Notes: generated from the sequence alone by a model not told the origin. 6,576 nt of DNA from a bacterium (GCA_025362415.1 JANYGM010000101.1:1-6576), one strand, 5' to 3'. Counted from the first letter of the stretch, positions 1-6,405 are shown. Program-made: numbers and translations.

Positions 1-2594
1 CTCAAATCCATTGGATTAGCTATTTTTTCAGAAAGTAAGGCAATTTTCAGTACATCTTGCGCCATTGATACATAGTGAAATTGCATATTTTCTAAGTATT
101 TTTGTGGTATTTCTTGAATATCCTTTTTGTTTTTTTCAGAAAGTACAATTTCATTGATGCCTGCACGTTTTGCCGCCAATATTTTTTCTTTCAAACCACC
201 CACAGGAAGCACCTTTCCGTGAAGAGTTATCTCGCCTGTCATAGCTAATTTATCTTTGACTTTTCTTTGCGTGAAAATAGAGGCAATAGCCGTAAGCATA
301 GTAATTCCTGCAGAAGGACCATCTTTTGGCACAGCACCCGCAGGTACGTGTATGTGCAAGTCAAAATTATCAAAAACCCTATAATCTAGTTTCAATGCTT
401 TTGCCTGTGTTTTTATGTAAGAAAGTGCCGCAACTGCTGATTCTTTCATAACATCTCCAAGTTGTCCAGAAAGCGTTAATTTCCCTTTTCCTCTACTGAT
501 ATTTGCTTCTACAAAAAGTATTTCTCCACCTACAGAAGTCCACGCAAGCCCCGTTACAATGCCTGCAAGTGCATTATTTTCATAAATTTCCTTATCAAAC
601 ATCTCAGCTCCCAAAAGCCCAGTAACTATTTTAGCATCAACTGTTTTTTGATATTTCTCACCCAACGCCACAGATTTAGCTACTTTCCTCACCACACTCC
701 CAATAGTACGCTCCAAATTTCTCACACCAGACTCTCGTGTATAGCCTTCAATAATGCGTACAATAGCATCATCTTTAAAAGTCATATCACTTATTTTCAA
801 GCCGTTTTCTTCTTTTTGTTTATTTATGAGATGCGTTTTAGCAATTTGTACTTTTTCCTCAACAGTATAGCCAGACACTTCAATAATCTCCATACGGTCA
901 CGCAAAGCAGGGTGAATATTGTCTAAGGAGTTTGTAGTGGCAATAAATAATATTTTTGACAAATCAAATTCTGTTTCCAGATAATTATCAGAAAAAGCGT
1001 TATTTTGTTCAGGGTCAAGGACTTCTAGTAGTGCCGCAGCAGGGTCACCTCTAAAATTATTAGAAGTAATTTTGTCTAATTCATCTAAAATAAAAACAGG
1101 ATTTGACGTTCCTACTTTTTTGATATTATGAATAATACGCCCAGGCATTGCCCCAATATAGGTTTTGCGGTGTCCTCTGATTTCTGCTTCGTCGTGTAAT
1201 CCACCAAGTGACATTCTGACATATTCCCTACCCAATGCCTTTGCAATAGACTTTCCAAGTGAAGTTTTACCCACGCCAGGAGGTCCATAAAAACACAAAA
1301 TAGGTGCTTTTAGGTTGTTTTTGAGTTTCAGAACTGCTAAATATTCTAGTATTCTTTCTTTGATTTTTTCTAGTCCAAAATGGTCTTCATCAAGGATTTT
1401 TCTAGCATTTTTTAGGTCAAGATTATCAGTAGAATATTCATTCCAAGGAAGTTCTAACATTAGTTCCAAGTAATTCAGTCCGTTGGCGTGTTCTGGAGAA
1501 TTTGGATTGGTGCGTTGAAAACGAGAAAGTTCTTTGGCAAATGCTTTTTGTGTTTTTTCGTTCCATTTTTTGTGTGTGGCACGCTCACGCAAGGATTCCA
1601 CGTCCATTGTACCAGAGTCGTAGCCTAATTCTTCTTGCAAAACCTTCATTTGTTGCTTCAAAAAATATTCTCTTTGATGCTCGTCAAGGTCTTTGTGTAC
1701 TTTGTCGTGAATATCTTTTTTCATTGTAAGCAGTTCCACCTCACGCATCATATACTTCAAAAGTAGTGTTGCACGTTCGGAAACGCTATTTAGTTCTAAC
1801 AATGTTTGTTTTTCAATAAGACTTGCATAAGTATTTGCTGCCAAAAAATACACTAAAAAACTTGCATCTTCTATGTTATTGATAGCATTTTGTGCTTCTT
1901 GTGGAATATCTGGATTAAGCAAAATAACACGACTAGCCATATCTCTAAGCGACTTTATCAGTCCTTTTTCGTGTTTGTCGTCAAAGTCTAGACTTTCATC
2001 TAAAAGCAAGGTTTTAGCTTGTGTAGTATTTTTGTTATTTTGAGTAAATTTTTTAGCCAAAAAACGCATTTGCCCTTTCACAATAACGCCAGTATCTCCG
2101 TCTGGAAGTTCAATAATCTTTATAATTTGGGCTACTGTACCTACTTTATAGAGTTTTTCTGTATCAGGATTTTTTGGTTTTTTATCTGATTTTGCTGAGT
2201 TATCTTTTGAATTATTTTCAGCATTATCCTCTAAATCATCATTGAGAAAATCATTATTAAAAAAATCATCTTCTGTTGTTTTTTCTTGAACGAAATTCAC
2301 ACCTGCAAGCAAACTAGCTTCTCCAGATTTTTCTGCAAGCACACCAACCCATTGATTGTCTTTGTATGCTTTTTTAATAATTTTGATAGATTTTTTGTTG
2401 CGCAAACTAATAGAGGCAACCACGCCAGGCATCAAAACAGTGTTAGACGCTGTCAAAATGGCTAATTCATCTAAATTCTGTGGTGTTGCATTTTCCGAAA
2501 GAGAGGCTATATATTCTGCAAAATCAGGCAAATGAGGAGGATTATTGGGAGGTTGATTAAGTGGCTGATTTTGGTTTTGTTTCTTTTTTTTCAT
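1..2594 (-). CDS. lon: ATP-dependent protease La (LonA type), C-terminal end cut by window edge
   Basis: Cytosolic AAA+ serine protease that unfolds and degrades damaged and regulatory proteins. The frame is open from ATG at 2594 to position 1, giving 864 codons with no stop. In order: a Lys/Gln/Asn/Pro-rich N-terminus (about 1-22), the N-terminal substrate-binding domain with NTVLMPGVV at 51-59, a long helical linker, the AAA+ module with Walker A GPPGVGKTS (437-445, Lys443) and Walker B FILDELDK (Asp504, Glu505), then the protease domain with PKDGPSAG carrying the catalytic Ser761 and GGLKEK carrying Lys804. The Ser-Lys spacing of 43 equals that of E. coli Lon (679/722). The last visible residues match the usual C-terminal block, so probably only a short tail is missing. 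Residues about 106-147 form an acidic, Asn/Lys-rich insertion. No Shine-Dalgarno is visible before the start. The spacer upstream carries a sigma-54-type promoter. Identification is secure. Confidence 0.97.
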   Translation of the reverse strand, partial: MKKKKQNQNQPLNQPPNNPPHLPDFAEYIASLSENATPQNLDELAILTASNTVLMPGVVASISLRNKKSIKIIKKAYKDNQWVGVLAEKSGEASLLAGVNFVQEKTTEDDFFNNDFLNDDLEDNAENNSKDNSAKSDKKPKNPDTEKLYKVGTVAQIIKIIELPDGDTGVIVKGQMRFLAKKFTQNNKNTTQAKTLLLDESLDFDDKHEKGLIKSLRDMASRVILLNPDIPQEAQNAINNIEDASFLVYFLAANTYASLIEKQTLLELNSVSERATLLLKYMMREVELLTMKKDIHDKVHKDLDEHQREYFLKQQMKVLQEELGYDSGTMDVESLRERATHKKWNEKTQKAFAKELSRFQRTNPNSPEHANGLNYLELMLELPWNEYSTDNLDLKNARKILDEDHFGLEKIKERILEYLAVLKLKNNLKAPILCFYGPPGVGKTSLGKSIAKALGREYVRMSLGGLHDEAEIRGHRKTYIGAMPGRIIHNIKKVGTSNPVFILDELDKITSNNFRGDPAAALLEVLDPEQNNAFSDNYLETEFDLSKILFIATTNSLDNIHPALRDRMEIIEVSGYTVEEKVQIAKTHLINKQKEENGLKISDMTFKDDAIVRIIEGYTRESGVRNLERTIGSVVRKVAKSVALGEKYQKTVDAKIVTGLLGAEMFDKEIYENNALAGIVTGLAWTSVGGEILFVEANISRGKGKLTLSGQLGDVMKESAVAALSYIKTQAKALKLDYRVFDNFDLHIHVPAGAVPKDGPSAGITMLTAIASIFTQRKVKDKLAMTGEITLHGKVLPVGGLKEKILAAKRAGINEIVLSEKNKKDIQEIPQKYLENMQFHYVSMAQDVLKIALLSEKIANPMDL

Positions 2595-2635
2595 TTTTAG
2601 ATAGTAATTCCTGTATAATTATGACTATTCATATT

Positions 2636-2651
2636 AGCAATAGATGTGCCA
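2636..2651 (-). promoter_or_regulatory. Sigma-54 (RpoN) -24/-12 promoter candidate for lon
   Basis: Read on the minus strand this is TGGCACATCTATTGCT, preceded by T. It matches the RpoN consensus TGGCAC-N5-TTGCW at every specified base, and the GG and GC doublets are separated by exactly 10 nt, the strict spacing this sigma factor needs. Transcription would start near 2625, leaving a leader of about 30 nt before the lon ATG at 2594. No TAnnTTTG element was found in the same spacer. The motif match is seen directly; use by RpoN is inferred. Confidence 0.72.
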
Positions 2652-2672
2652 ACGGTATTTTAATAAAGAAAA

Positions 2673-2687
2673 CGGACAAAATGGCAG
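2673..2687 (-). promoter_or_regulatory. Dyad upstream of the lon promoter, possible activator site
   Basis: On the minus strand the sequence is CTGCCATTTTGTCCG. It approximates a CTGNCA-N3-TGNCAG dyad, with one mismatch in the second half (C in place of A). It lies 22 nt upstream of the -24 GG doublet, roughly -48 to -62 from the predicted start of transcription. Sigma-54 promoters need an enhancer-binding activator, so a dyad here would make sense, although such sites are often farther away. The function is an inference from position and symmetry. Confidence 0.35.
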
Positions 2688-2729
2688 ATTTTAAGTAGAT
2701 TTTAGTTTTATGATTTGTAGAATATTTTT

Positions 2730-3629
2730 TTACAAAATCATTCCCAAACCAAACGTAAGCGTAAAAACTAAGGCAGAAATTGCCATTTGTTTGAGATAAG
2801 GGTCTAAATCACTCGCAAGGGTTTTATTTTTTACGGCAACTGCATTGATAAACATCAAAGGCACAGAAATTAGAAATAATAATTGCCAAACTGAATGAAA
2901 AGTGATACCTACGTACACAAGCGTACATACAAGTCCACTCACCAACAAACTCCAATGATAAAAAACTGCATTTTTGCGCCCCAAACGCACAGGAATAGAG
3001 TTTTTGCCTGCAAGTGCGTCAGAAGGAATATCACGAATATTATTGACATTCAAAACTGCTACCGCAAAAAGCCCACAACTTGTGGCTGGAAGCATAAAAA
3101 GTAGTTCAAAAGTGCCTGTATGCAAGAAATAAATCCCCATCACGCCCACCCAACCAAAGAAAATAAGCACCGCAATATCTCCAAGCCCAACATAACCATA
3201 AGGTTTTTTACCATTTGTATAGAAAATAGCCGCCAAAATAGCCAAAATGCCTATTCCTAAGAAAAGACCAAAGTTTTGTAAAAGATTTTCACTTCCCAAA
3301 AAAGCAACCAACAACAAGCTTATTCCCGACAAAAAAGACAAACCAGAAAACACAAAAATAGCATTTTTCATAGCACTAGCGGTTATTTTCCCTGCTTGTA
3401 CGGCTCGTTGCGGTCCTACACGTTCAGGGCTATCAACCCCACTTATAGAATCTCCGTAATCATTAGCAAGATTAGACAAAATTTGCAATAAAGCAGCCGT
3501 AAGAATACCTAAAAGGGTTATTTCAATACGGAAAAGCCCTTTTGCTTGTGCCAAAAAACTACCCATTAAAATACAAGTCAGCGCAAGTGGCAAAGAACGC
3601 AACCTAAACGCAGAAAGCCAATGTTTCAA
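2730..3629 (-). CDS. menA: 1,4-dihydroxy-2-naphthoate polyprenyltransferase
   Basis: Integral membrane prenyltransferase of the UbiA superfamily. It joins a polyprenyl diphosphate to 1,4-dihydroxy-2-naphthoate, giving demethylmenaquinone. The 299-residue length is normal for MenA. Two Asp-rich Mg-diphosphate motifs are visible: NDYGDSISGVD at 56-66 and NNIRDIPSDALAGK at 196-209. The block KKPYGYVGLGDIAV (141-154), followed by FFGWVGVMG, is typical of MenA rather than UbiA. Most of the rest is hydrophobic and fits eight or nine membrane helices. The start is TTG at 3629-3627: an in-frame TAA lies only five codons upstream, with no ATG between, and the N-terminal MKHWLSAFRLRSLPLAL matches the family's beginning. 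The next in-frame ATG (residue 22) would remove the first helix. No Shine-Dalgarno is seen. A heptamer repeat array ends 7 bp upstream. rimO lies upstream and lon downstream on the same strand; no other menaquinone gene is visible. Confidence 0.95.
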   Translation of the reverse strand: MKHWLSAFRLRSLPLALTCILMGSFLAQAKGLFRIEITLLGILTAALLQILSNLANDYGDSISGVDSPERVGPQRAVQAGKITASAMKNAIFVFSGLSFLSGISLLLVAFLGSENLLQNFGLFLGIGILAILAAIFYTNGKKPYGYVGLGDIAVLIFFGWVGVMGIYFLHTGTFELLFMLPATSCGLFAVAVLNVNNIRDIPSDALAGKNSIPVRLGRKNAVFYHWSLLVSGLVCTLVYVGITFHSVWQLLFLISVPLMFINAVAVKNKTLASDLDPYLKQMAISALVFTLTFGLGMIL

Positions 3630-3636
3630 AATAATT

Positions 3637-3670
3637 ATGAATTATGAATTGTGAATTGTGAATTGTGAAT
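3637..3670. repeat. Tandem heptamer array in the menA leader
   Basis: Nearly five head-to-tail copies of a 7-bp unit: ATGAATT twice, GTGAATT twice, then a final GTGAAT. On the menA strand the units read ATTCACA or ATTCATA. The array ends 7 bp before the TTG start of menA, so it would lie in or next to the leader or promoter. The A/G difference between early and late units indicates divergence after expansion. Confidence 0.9.
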
Positions 3671-3728
3671 AATTTAGTGTATTATTTGTGTATTTATAGC
3701 AATTATATTTTATTGTGGTTGTCACAGA

Positions 3729-3750
3729 TGCACAAATAAATACATTTGCA
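3729..3750 (-). terminator. Weak hairpin just after rimO, possible terminator
   Basis: Starting 7 nt after the rimO stop codon, TGC/GCA and AAAT/ATTT arms can pair around a 6-nt loop, with a 2-nt bulge. The stem is short, AT-rich and not followed by a clear run of T on the minus strand. Position is the main argument for it; it may be chance. Confidence 0.2.
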
Positions 3751-3757
3751 TAAGGTT

Positions 3758-5086
3758 TTAAGAACAAATTTCACCAAACAAATCAAATTCTGTTGCACTA
3801 TTTATTTTCACGTTGGCAAACTCACCTTTTGCAATATAAATAGCCTCTTTATTTTCTGCTTTTATTGGTACAAGTACCTCATTATCAACTTCTGGCGAGT
3901 CGTGTTCTGTGCGTCCAATAAAATATCCTCCTTCTTTTCTATCAAACAAAACCTTAAAAGTTTGTCCTACTTTCTTTTGATTAAGTTCTGCCGAAATACC
4001 TTCTTGAAGTGCCATAATCTCATCTGCACGTTCTTGCTTGGTTTCTGCTGGAATATTGTCCTCAAAAGTATGTGAGTGCGTGTTTTCTTCGTGAGAATAG
4101 GTAAAAATACCTAATCTGTCAAACTTCATCTTTTCAACAAAAGTGTACATTTCCTCAAAATCTTTTTCAGTTTCATTTGGGTGTCCTGCTATCAAAGTTG
4201 TTCTAATAGCAATATTAGGCACTTTATCACGAATGGTATTTACAAGTTGCTCTGTTTTCTCACGAGTAATACCTCTACGCATAGCTTTGAGCATATCTGT
4301 AGAGCCGTGTTGTAGTGGCATATCCAAATAATTGCAAACATTACTTCTATTTTTCATCACATCAAGCACATCAAGCGGAAAACCTGCAGGATAAGCATAT
4401 TGCAGGCGTATCCAATCAATGTTTTCAACGTCTGCCAAACGGTCTAAAAGTTCTGCTAGATTACGTTTCTTATACAAATCTAACCCATAATAGGTCAAAT
4501 CTTGTGCAATAAGTATAATTTCTTTTGTTCCTTTCTTAGCAAAATTTTTAGCTTGTTCTACTAATTGTTCCATTGGGCGAGATACGTGTGTGCCTCTCAT
4601 CAAAGGAATAGCACAAAACGAGCAAGGTCTGTCGCAACCCTCCGCAATTTTGAGGTAGGCATAATGCGCAGGCGTTGTAAGTAGGCGTTCTCCTACAAGT
4701 TCGTGTTTGTAGTCTGCTTTGAGGGTTTTTAGAAGTCTTGGAAGTTCGTTTGTACCAAAAAAAGCATCAACCAAAGGTATTTCTTTCTCCAAATCATCTT
4801 TATAACGGTGTGAAAGGCAACCCGTTACATAAACTTTATCCACCAAACCATTTTGTTTTGCATCAACATAGCGCAAAATAGTGTCAATAGACTCTTGTTT
4901 GGCATTATCTATAAAACCACAAGTATTGATAACAACAATGCTTGCATCAGATTTTTTTGACTCGTGAGTAACAGAAATCTTGTTTGCTTTGAGTTGTGTA
5001 TAGATTTCTTCAGAATCTACTAAGTTTTTGGAGCAGCCAAGCGTTACGATATTGACTTTATTATTGATTGTACCTTTTGTTTTCAT
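3758..5086 (-). CDS. rimO: Ribosomal protein S12 methylthiotransferase
   Basis: Radical-SAM enzyme that adds a beta-methylthio group to the conserved aspartate of ribosomal protein S12 (Asp89 in E. coli), using two iron-sulfur clusters. The 442-residue length is usual. The N-terminal methylthiotransferase domain carries the three cysteines of the auxiliary cluster: Cys18 (TLGCSKNLVDSE), Cys56 (NTCGFI) and Cys90 (VTGC). The radical-SAM motif CDRPCSFC gives Cys151, Cys155 and Cys158, and its extension AIPLMRGTHVSRP is characteristic of RimO as opposed to the tRNA enzyme MiaB. A C-terminal TRAM domain covers about 373-441 and includes GRTEHDSPEVDNEV. All key cysteines are present and the frame is intact. 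The ATG at 5086 gives the expected short lead into the VNIVTLGCSKN strand. A perfect -7 element lies 18 bp upstream. The gene is divergent from the aldolase-CBS gene and upstream of menA. Confidence 0.97.
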   Translation of the reverse strand: MKTKGTINNKVNIVTLGCSKNLVDSEEIYTQLKANKISVTHESKKSDASIVVINTCGFIDNAKQESIDTILRYVDAKQNGLVDKVYVTGCLSHRYKDDLEKEIPLVDAFFGTNELPRLLKTLKADYKHELVGERLLTTPAHYAYLKIAEGCDRPCSFCAIPLMRGTHVSRPMEQLVEQAKNFAKKGTKEIILIAQDLTYYGLDLYKKRNLAELLDRLADVENIDWIRLQYAYPAGFPLDVLDVMKNRSNVCNYLDMPLQHGSTDMLKAMRRGITREKTEQLVNTIRDKVPNIAIRTTLIAGHPNETEKDFEEMYTFVEKMKFDRLGIFTYSHEENTHSHTFEDNIPAETKQERADEIMALQEGISAELNQKKVGQTFKVLFDRKEGGYFIGRTEHDSPEVDNEVLVPIKAENKEAIYIAKGEFANVKINSATEFDLFGEICS

Positions 5087-5103
5087 CTTATTTTATTTTT
5101 TCG

Positions 5104-5111
5104 CAAAGATA
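5104..5111 (-). promoter_or_regulatory. Bacteroidetes-type -7 element for rimO
   Basis: The minus strand reads TATCTTTG, a perfect match to the Bacteroidetes -7 consensus TAnnTTTG. It would place the start of transcription near 5099 and give a leader of about a dozen nucleotides before the rimO ATG at 5086. A TTTG that could act as the -33 box lies 23 nt upstream, slightly farther than usual, so the -33 assignment is weak. Confidence 0.6.
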
Positions 5112-5172
5112 CTAATTTTTTATTGGATTTCATACAAACAATAGTAAATACTATAAGAAGTACCTTAGGAAG

Positions 5173-5200
5173 AGATACGAAATAAGAAGTATGAAGTATC
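5173..5200. repeat. Degenerate heptamer array upstream of rimO
   Basis: Four consecutive 7-bp units can be read as AGATACG, AAATAAG, AAGTATG and AAGTATC. On the opposite strand they regroup as CTTCATA, CTTCTTA and TTTCGTA, the same NTTCRYA pattern as the ATTCAYA units before menA. The array is much more degraded than that one, so its repeat nature is less certain. Confidence 0.45.
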
Positions 5201-5225
5201 CACATAAAAATAAATAAATTTTTTC

Positions 5226-5257
5226 TTTTTTAGTTTTTGTATTAAAAAACTAAAAAA
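5226..5257. repeat. 13-bp perfect inverted repeat in the divergent promoter region
   Basis: Arms 5226-5238 (TTTTTTAGTTTTT) and 5245-5257 (AAAAACTAAAAAA) are perfectly complementary around a 6-nt spacer. The right arm ends 6 bp before the -7 element at 5264-5271, so the repeat covers the region where the -33 contact would be. It could be an operator or a weak bidirectional hairpin. Because the arms are almost only A and T, chance formation is possible. Confidence 0.5.
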
Positions 5258-5263
5258 TTCTTG

Positions 5264-5271
5264 TAAATTTG
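5264..5271 (+). promoter_or_regulatory. Bacteroidetes-type -7 element for the aldolase-CBS gene
   Basis: TAAATTTG matches TAnnTTTG exactly. The start of transcription would fall near 5276, leaving a leader of about 100 nt before the ATG at 5380. The best -33-like TTTG is at 5236-5239, inside the inverted repeat, and its 24-nt spacing is long. The exact match supports the element; the long leader is unusual. Confidence 0.5.
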
Positions 5272-5301
5272 TCAAAAATAAGAGATTATTTAATAATTAG
5301 T

Positions 5302-5334
5302 TTTAGCATTTTGTATTCATTCGTAATTGCTAAA
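5302..5334 (+). promoter_or_regulatory. 7-bp inverted repeat in the predicted leader of the aldolase-CBS gene
   Basis: TTTAGCA (5302-5308) and TGCTAAA (5328-5334) form a perfect dyad with a 19-nt spacer, about 30 nt after the predicted transcription start. It could be an mRNA stem or a protein-binding dyad. It is weak by itself, and no known riboswitch was recognised in the leader. Confidence 0.25.
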
Positions 5335-5379
5335 TATCTTATCAAAATTTTATCAAAAATTACCCTCAAATCATTATAA

Positions 5380-6405
5380 ATGGAACTTTATTTAGATTCA
5401 GCAGACATCAAAGAAATTGAAGAAGCCTTCAAATTAGGCTTTTTAACAGGGCTAACCACTACGCCTACTTTTATGCACCGTGACGGACACGCAGACGTAG
5501 ATGCAACTATCCTAAAACTTGCTAAAATGGTGCCTATCCTGCAAGTAGAGGCACTTGGCGACAATGCAGACGAGATTGTAAAAGAAGCACACCGCCTTAT
5601 AAAAATTGGTGTACCTAAAAAAACAACCGTTTTCAAAATTCCTGTTTCTTTGGAAGGTGTGAAAGCCTGCAAACGCCTTACTGATGAAGGACTTATGGTA
5701 AATATTCACCTTGTTTATACCATTCAACAAGCGTATATGGCTATGGCAGCAGGTGCAACGTATGTTTGCCCGCTTGTGGGTCGTTTGCAAGACCAAGGGC
5801 ACGATGCTTTGGGGCTTGTGCAACAATGCGTTGATGCGGTGAACTTTTATGGCTATGAATCAAAAATTATGTTTTCGTCTGTGCGCAACGCAGAACACGT
5901 AAGAAATGCGCTTGACATTGGTGTACACACTATTACTGTGCCTTGGAAACTTATGAAACAACTCACAGACAACAATTTTACGGCACTTGGAACGAAGCAA
6001 TTTGAAGAACACACAAAACTGATGACAGTACGTGTGAGAGATATTTTGCAGGCTGAAAACCCAACCGTAAAAGATGCTGATACAGTGCTTGATGCGGTTG
6101 TAATGATGACTGAATCAGGTTTTGGAGCAGTTACGGTGCTTGATGCTAAGAAAAATATTGCAGGCATTTTTACTGATGGAGATTTGCGCCGTTTGCTTAA
6201 AAAAGATGGAAAAGATGTTTTGAAAACTAAACTATCTACCTTAAAATTCAACGAACCGCTTACTATTGATGCTGATGCGCTTTTGGGCGTTGCAGTAGAT
6301 ATAATTAAGAAAAAAGCCGTTGATAATCTGATAGTTACTGAAAAAGGTAAACTAAAAGGTATGCTAGATATTCAGGATTTGATGAAATTGGGCGTAATAG
6401 GATAA
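5380..6405 (+). CDS. Transaldolase/fructose-6-phosphate-aldolase-like protein fused to tandem CBS domains
   Basis: Two-part protein of 341 residues. Residues 1-215 form a class I aldolase barrel of the small transaldolase type (FSA/TalC): it starts MELYLDSAD with Asp6, has the Schiff-base Lys86 in VFKIPVSLEG, and keeps AGATYVCPLVGR with Arg135 and Ser167. Stand-alone FSA-type proteins are about 215-220 residues, so the barrel appears complete. Residues 217-341 hold two CBS motifs (about 219-275 and 280-341). GIFTDGDLRRLLKK (262-275) and the ending are those of the CBS pair of arabinose-5-phosphate isomerases KdsD/KpsF, but the SIS isomerase domain is absent. Three positions near the active site differ from classical members: Thr28 for Asn in TTNPS, His110 for Thr, and Leu132 for Tyr/Phe. 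A sugar-phosphate carbon-carbon bond reaction under ligand control of the CBS module is inferred; the substrate is unknown. The ATG at 5380 aligns with the family start and no Shine-Dalgarno is seen. The gene is divergent from rimO and appears to stand alone. Confidence 0.88.
   Translation: MELYLDSADIKEIEEAFKLGFLTGLTTTPTFMHRDGHADVDATILKLAKMVPILQVEALGDNADEIVKEAHRLIKIGVPKKTTVFKIPVSLEGVKACKRLTDEGLMVNIHLVYTIQQAYMAMAAGATYVCPLVGRLQDQGHDALGLVQQCVDAVNFYGYESKIMFSSVRNAEHVRNALDIGVHTITVPWKLMKQLTDNNFTALGTKQFEEHTKLMTVRVRDILQAENPTVKDADTVLDAVVMMTESGFGAVTVLDAKKNIAGIFTDGDLRRLLKKDGKDVLKTKLSTLKFNEPLTIDADALLGVAVDIIKKKAVDNLIVTEKGKLKGMLDIQDLMKLGVIG

Noticed and set aside
648..1729. Plus-strand open frames of 92 and 75 codons inside lon (648-926 and 1502-1729)
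   Set aside because: They run antisense to conserved Lon domains and encode no recognisable motif; coding signal belongs to the minus strand.
1..2594. Possible frameshift or pseudogene in lon
   Set aside because: Following the frame from ATG 2594 to position 3 shows no stop, and Walker A, Walker B, Ser761 and Lys804 all fall in the same frame with family spacing.
2712..2739. Hairpin GATTTGTA/TACAAAATC around the menA stop codon
   Set aside because: The stem is AT-only apart from two or three G/C pairs, has a bulge and a 12-nt loop, and overlaps the coding end, so it is unconvincing as a terminator.
2895..3459. Plus-strand open frames antisense to menA (2895-3104, 3247-3459)
   Set aside because: They are shadows of the conserved MenA frame with no family resemblance.
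3637..3670. CRISPR array
   Set aside because: The repeat unit is 7 bp with no spacers, so it is a microsatellite-like tandem array.
3714..3726. TGTG-GTTGT-CACA mini-dyad between rimO and menA
   Set aside because: Only four base pairs; such dyads are expected by chance and no regulator site was recognised.
3746..4512. Plus-strand open frames antisense to rimO (3746-4075, 4143-4331, 4315-4512)
   Set aside because: The opposite strand encodes intact RimO across all of them, and the Cys/Phe-rich products look like antisense translation.
5153..5191. 10-bp direct repeat ATAAGAAGTA at 5153-5162 and 5182-5191
   Set aside because: Low-complexity and partly explained by the degenerate heptamer array; not reported as a separate signal.
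5388..6251. Three minus-strand open frames inside the aldolase-CBS gene
   Set aside because: The plus frame has clear transaldolase and CBS motifs; the minus frames are Ser/Cys-rich with no recognisable domain.
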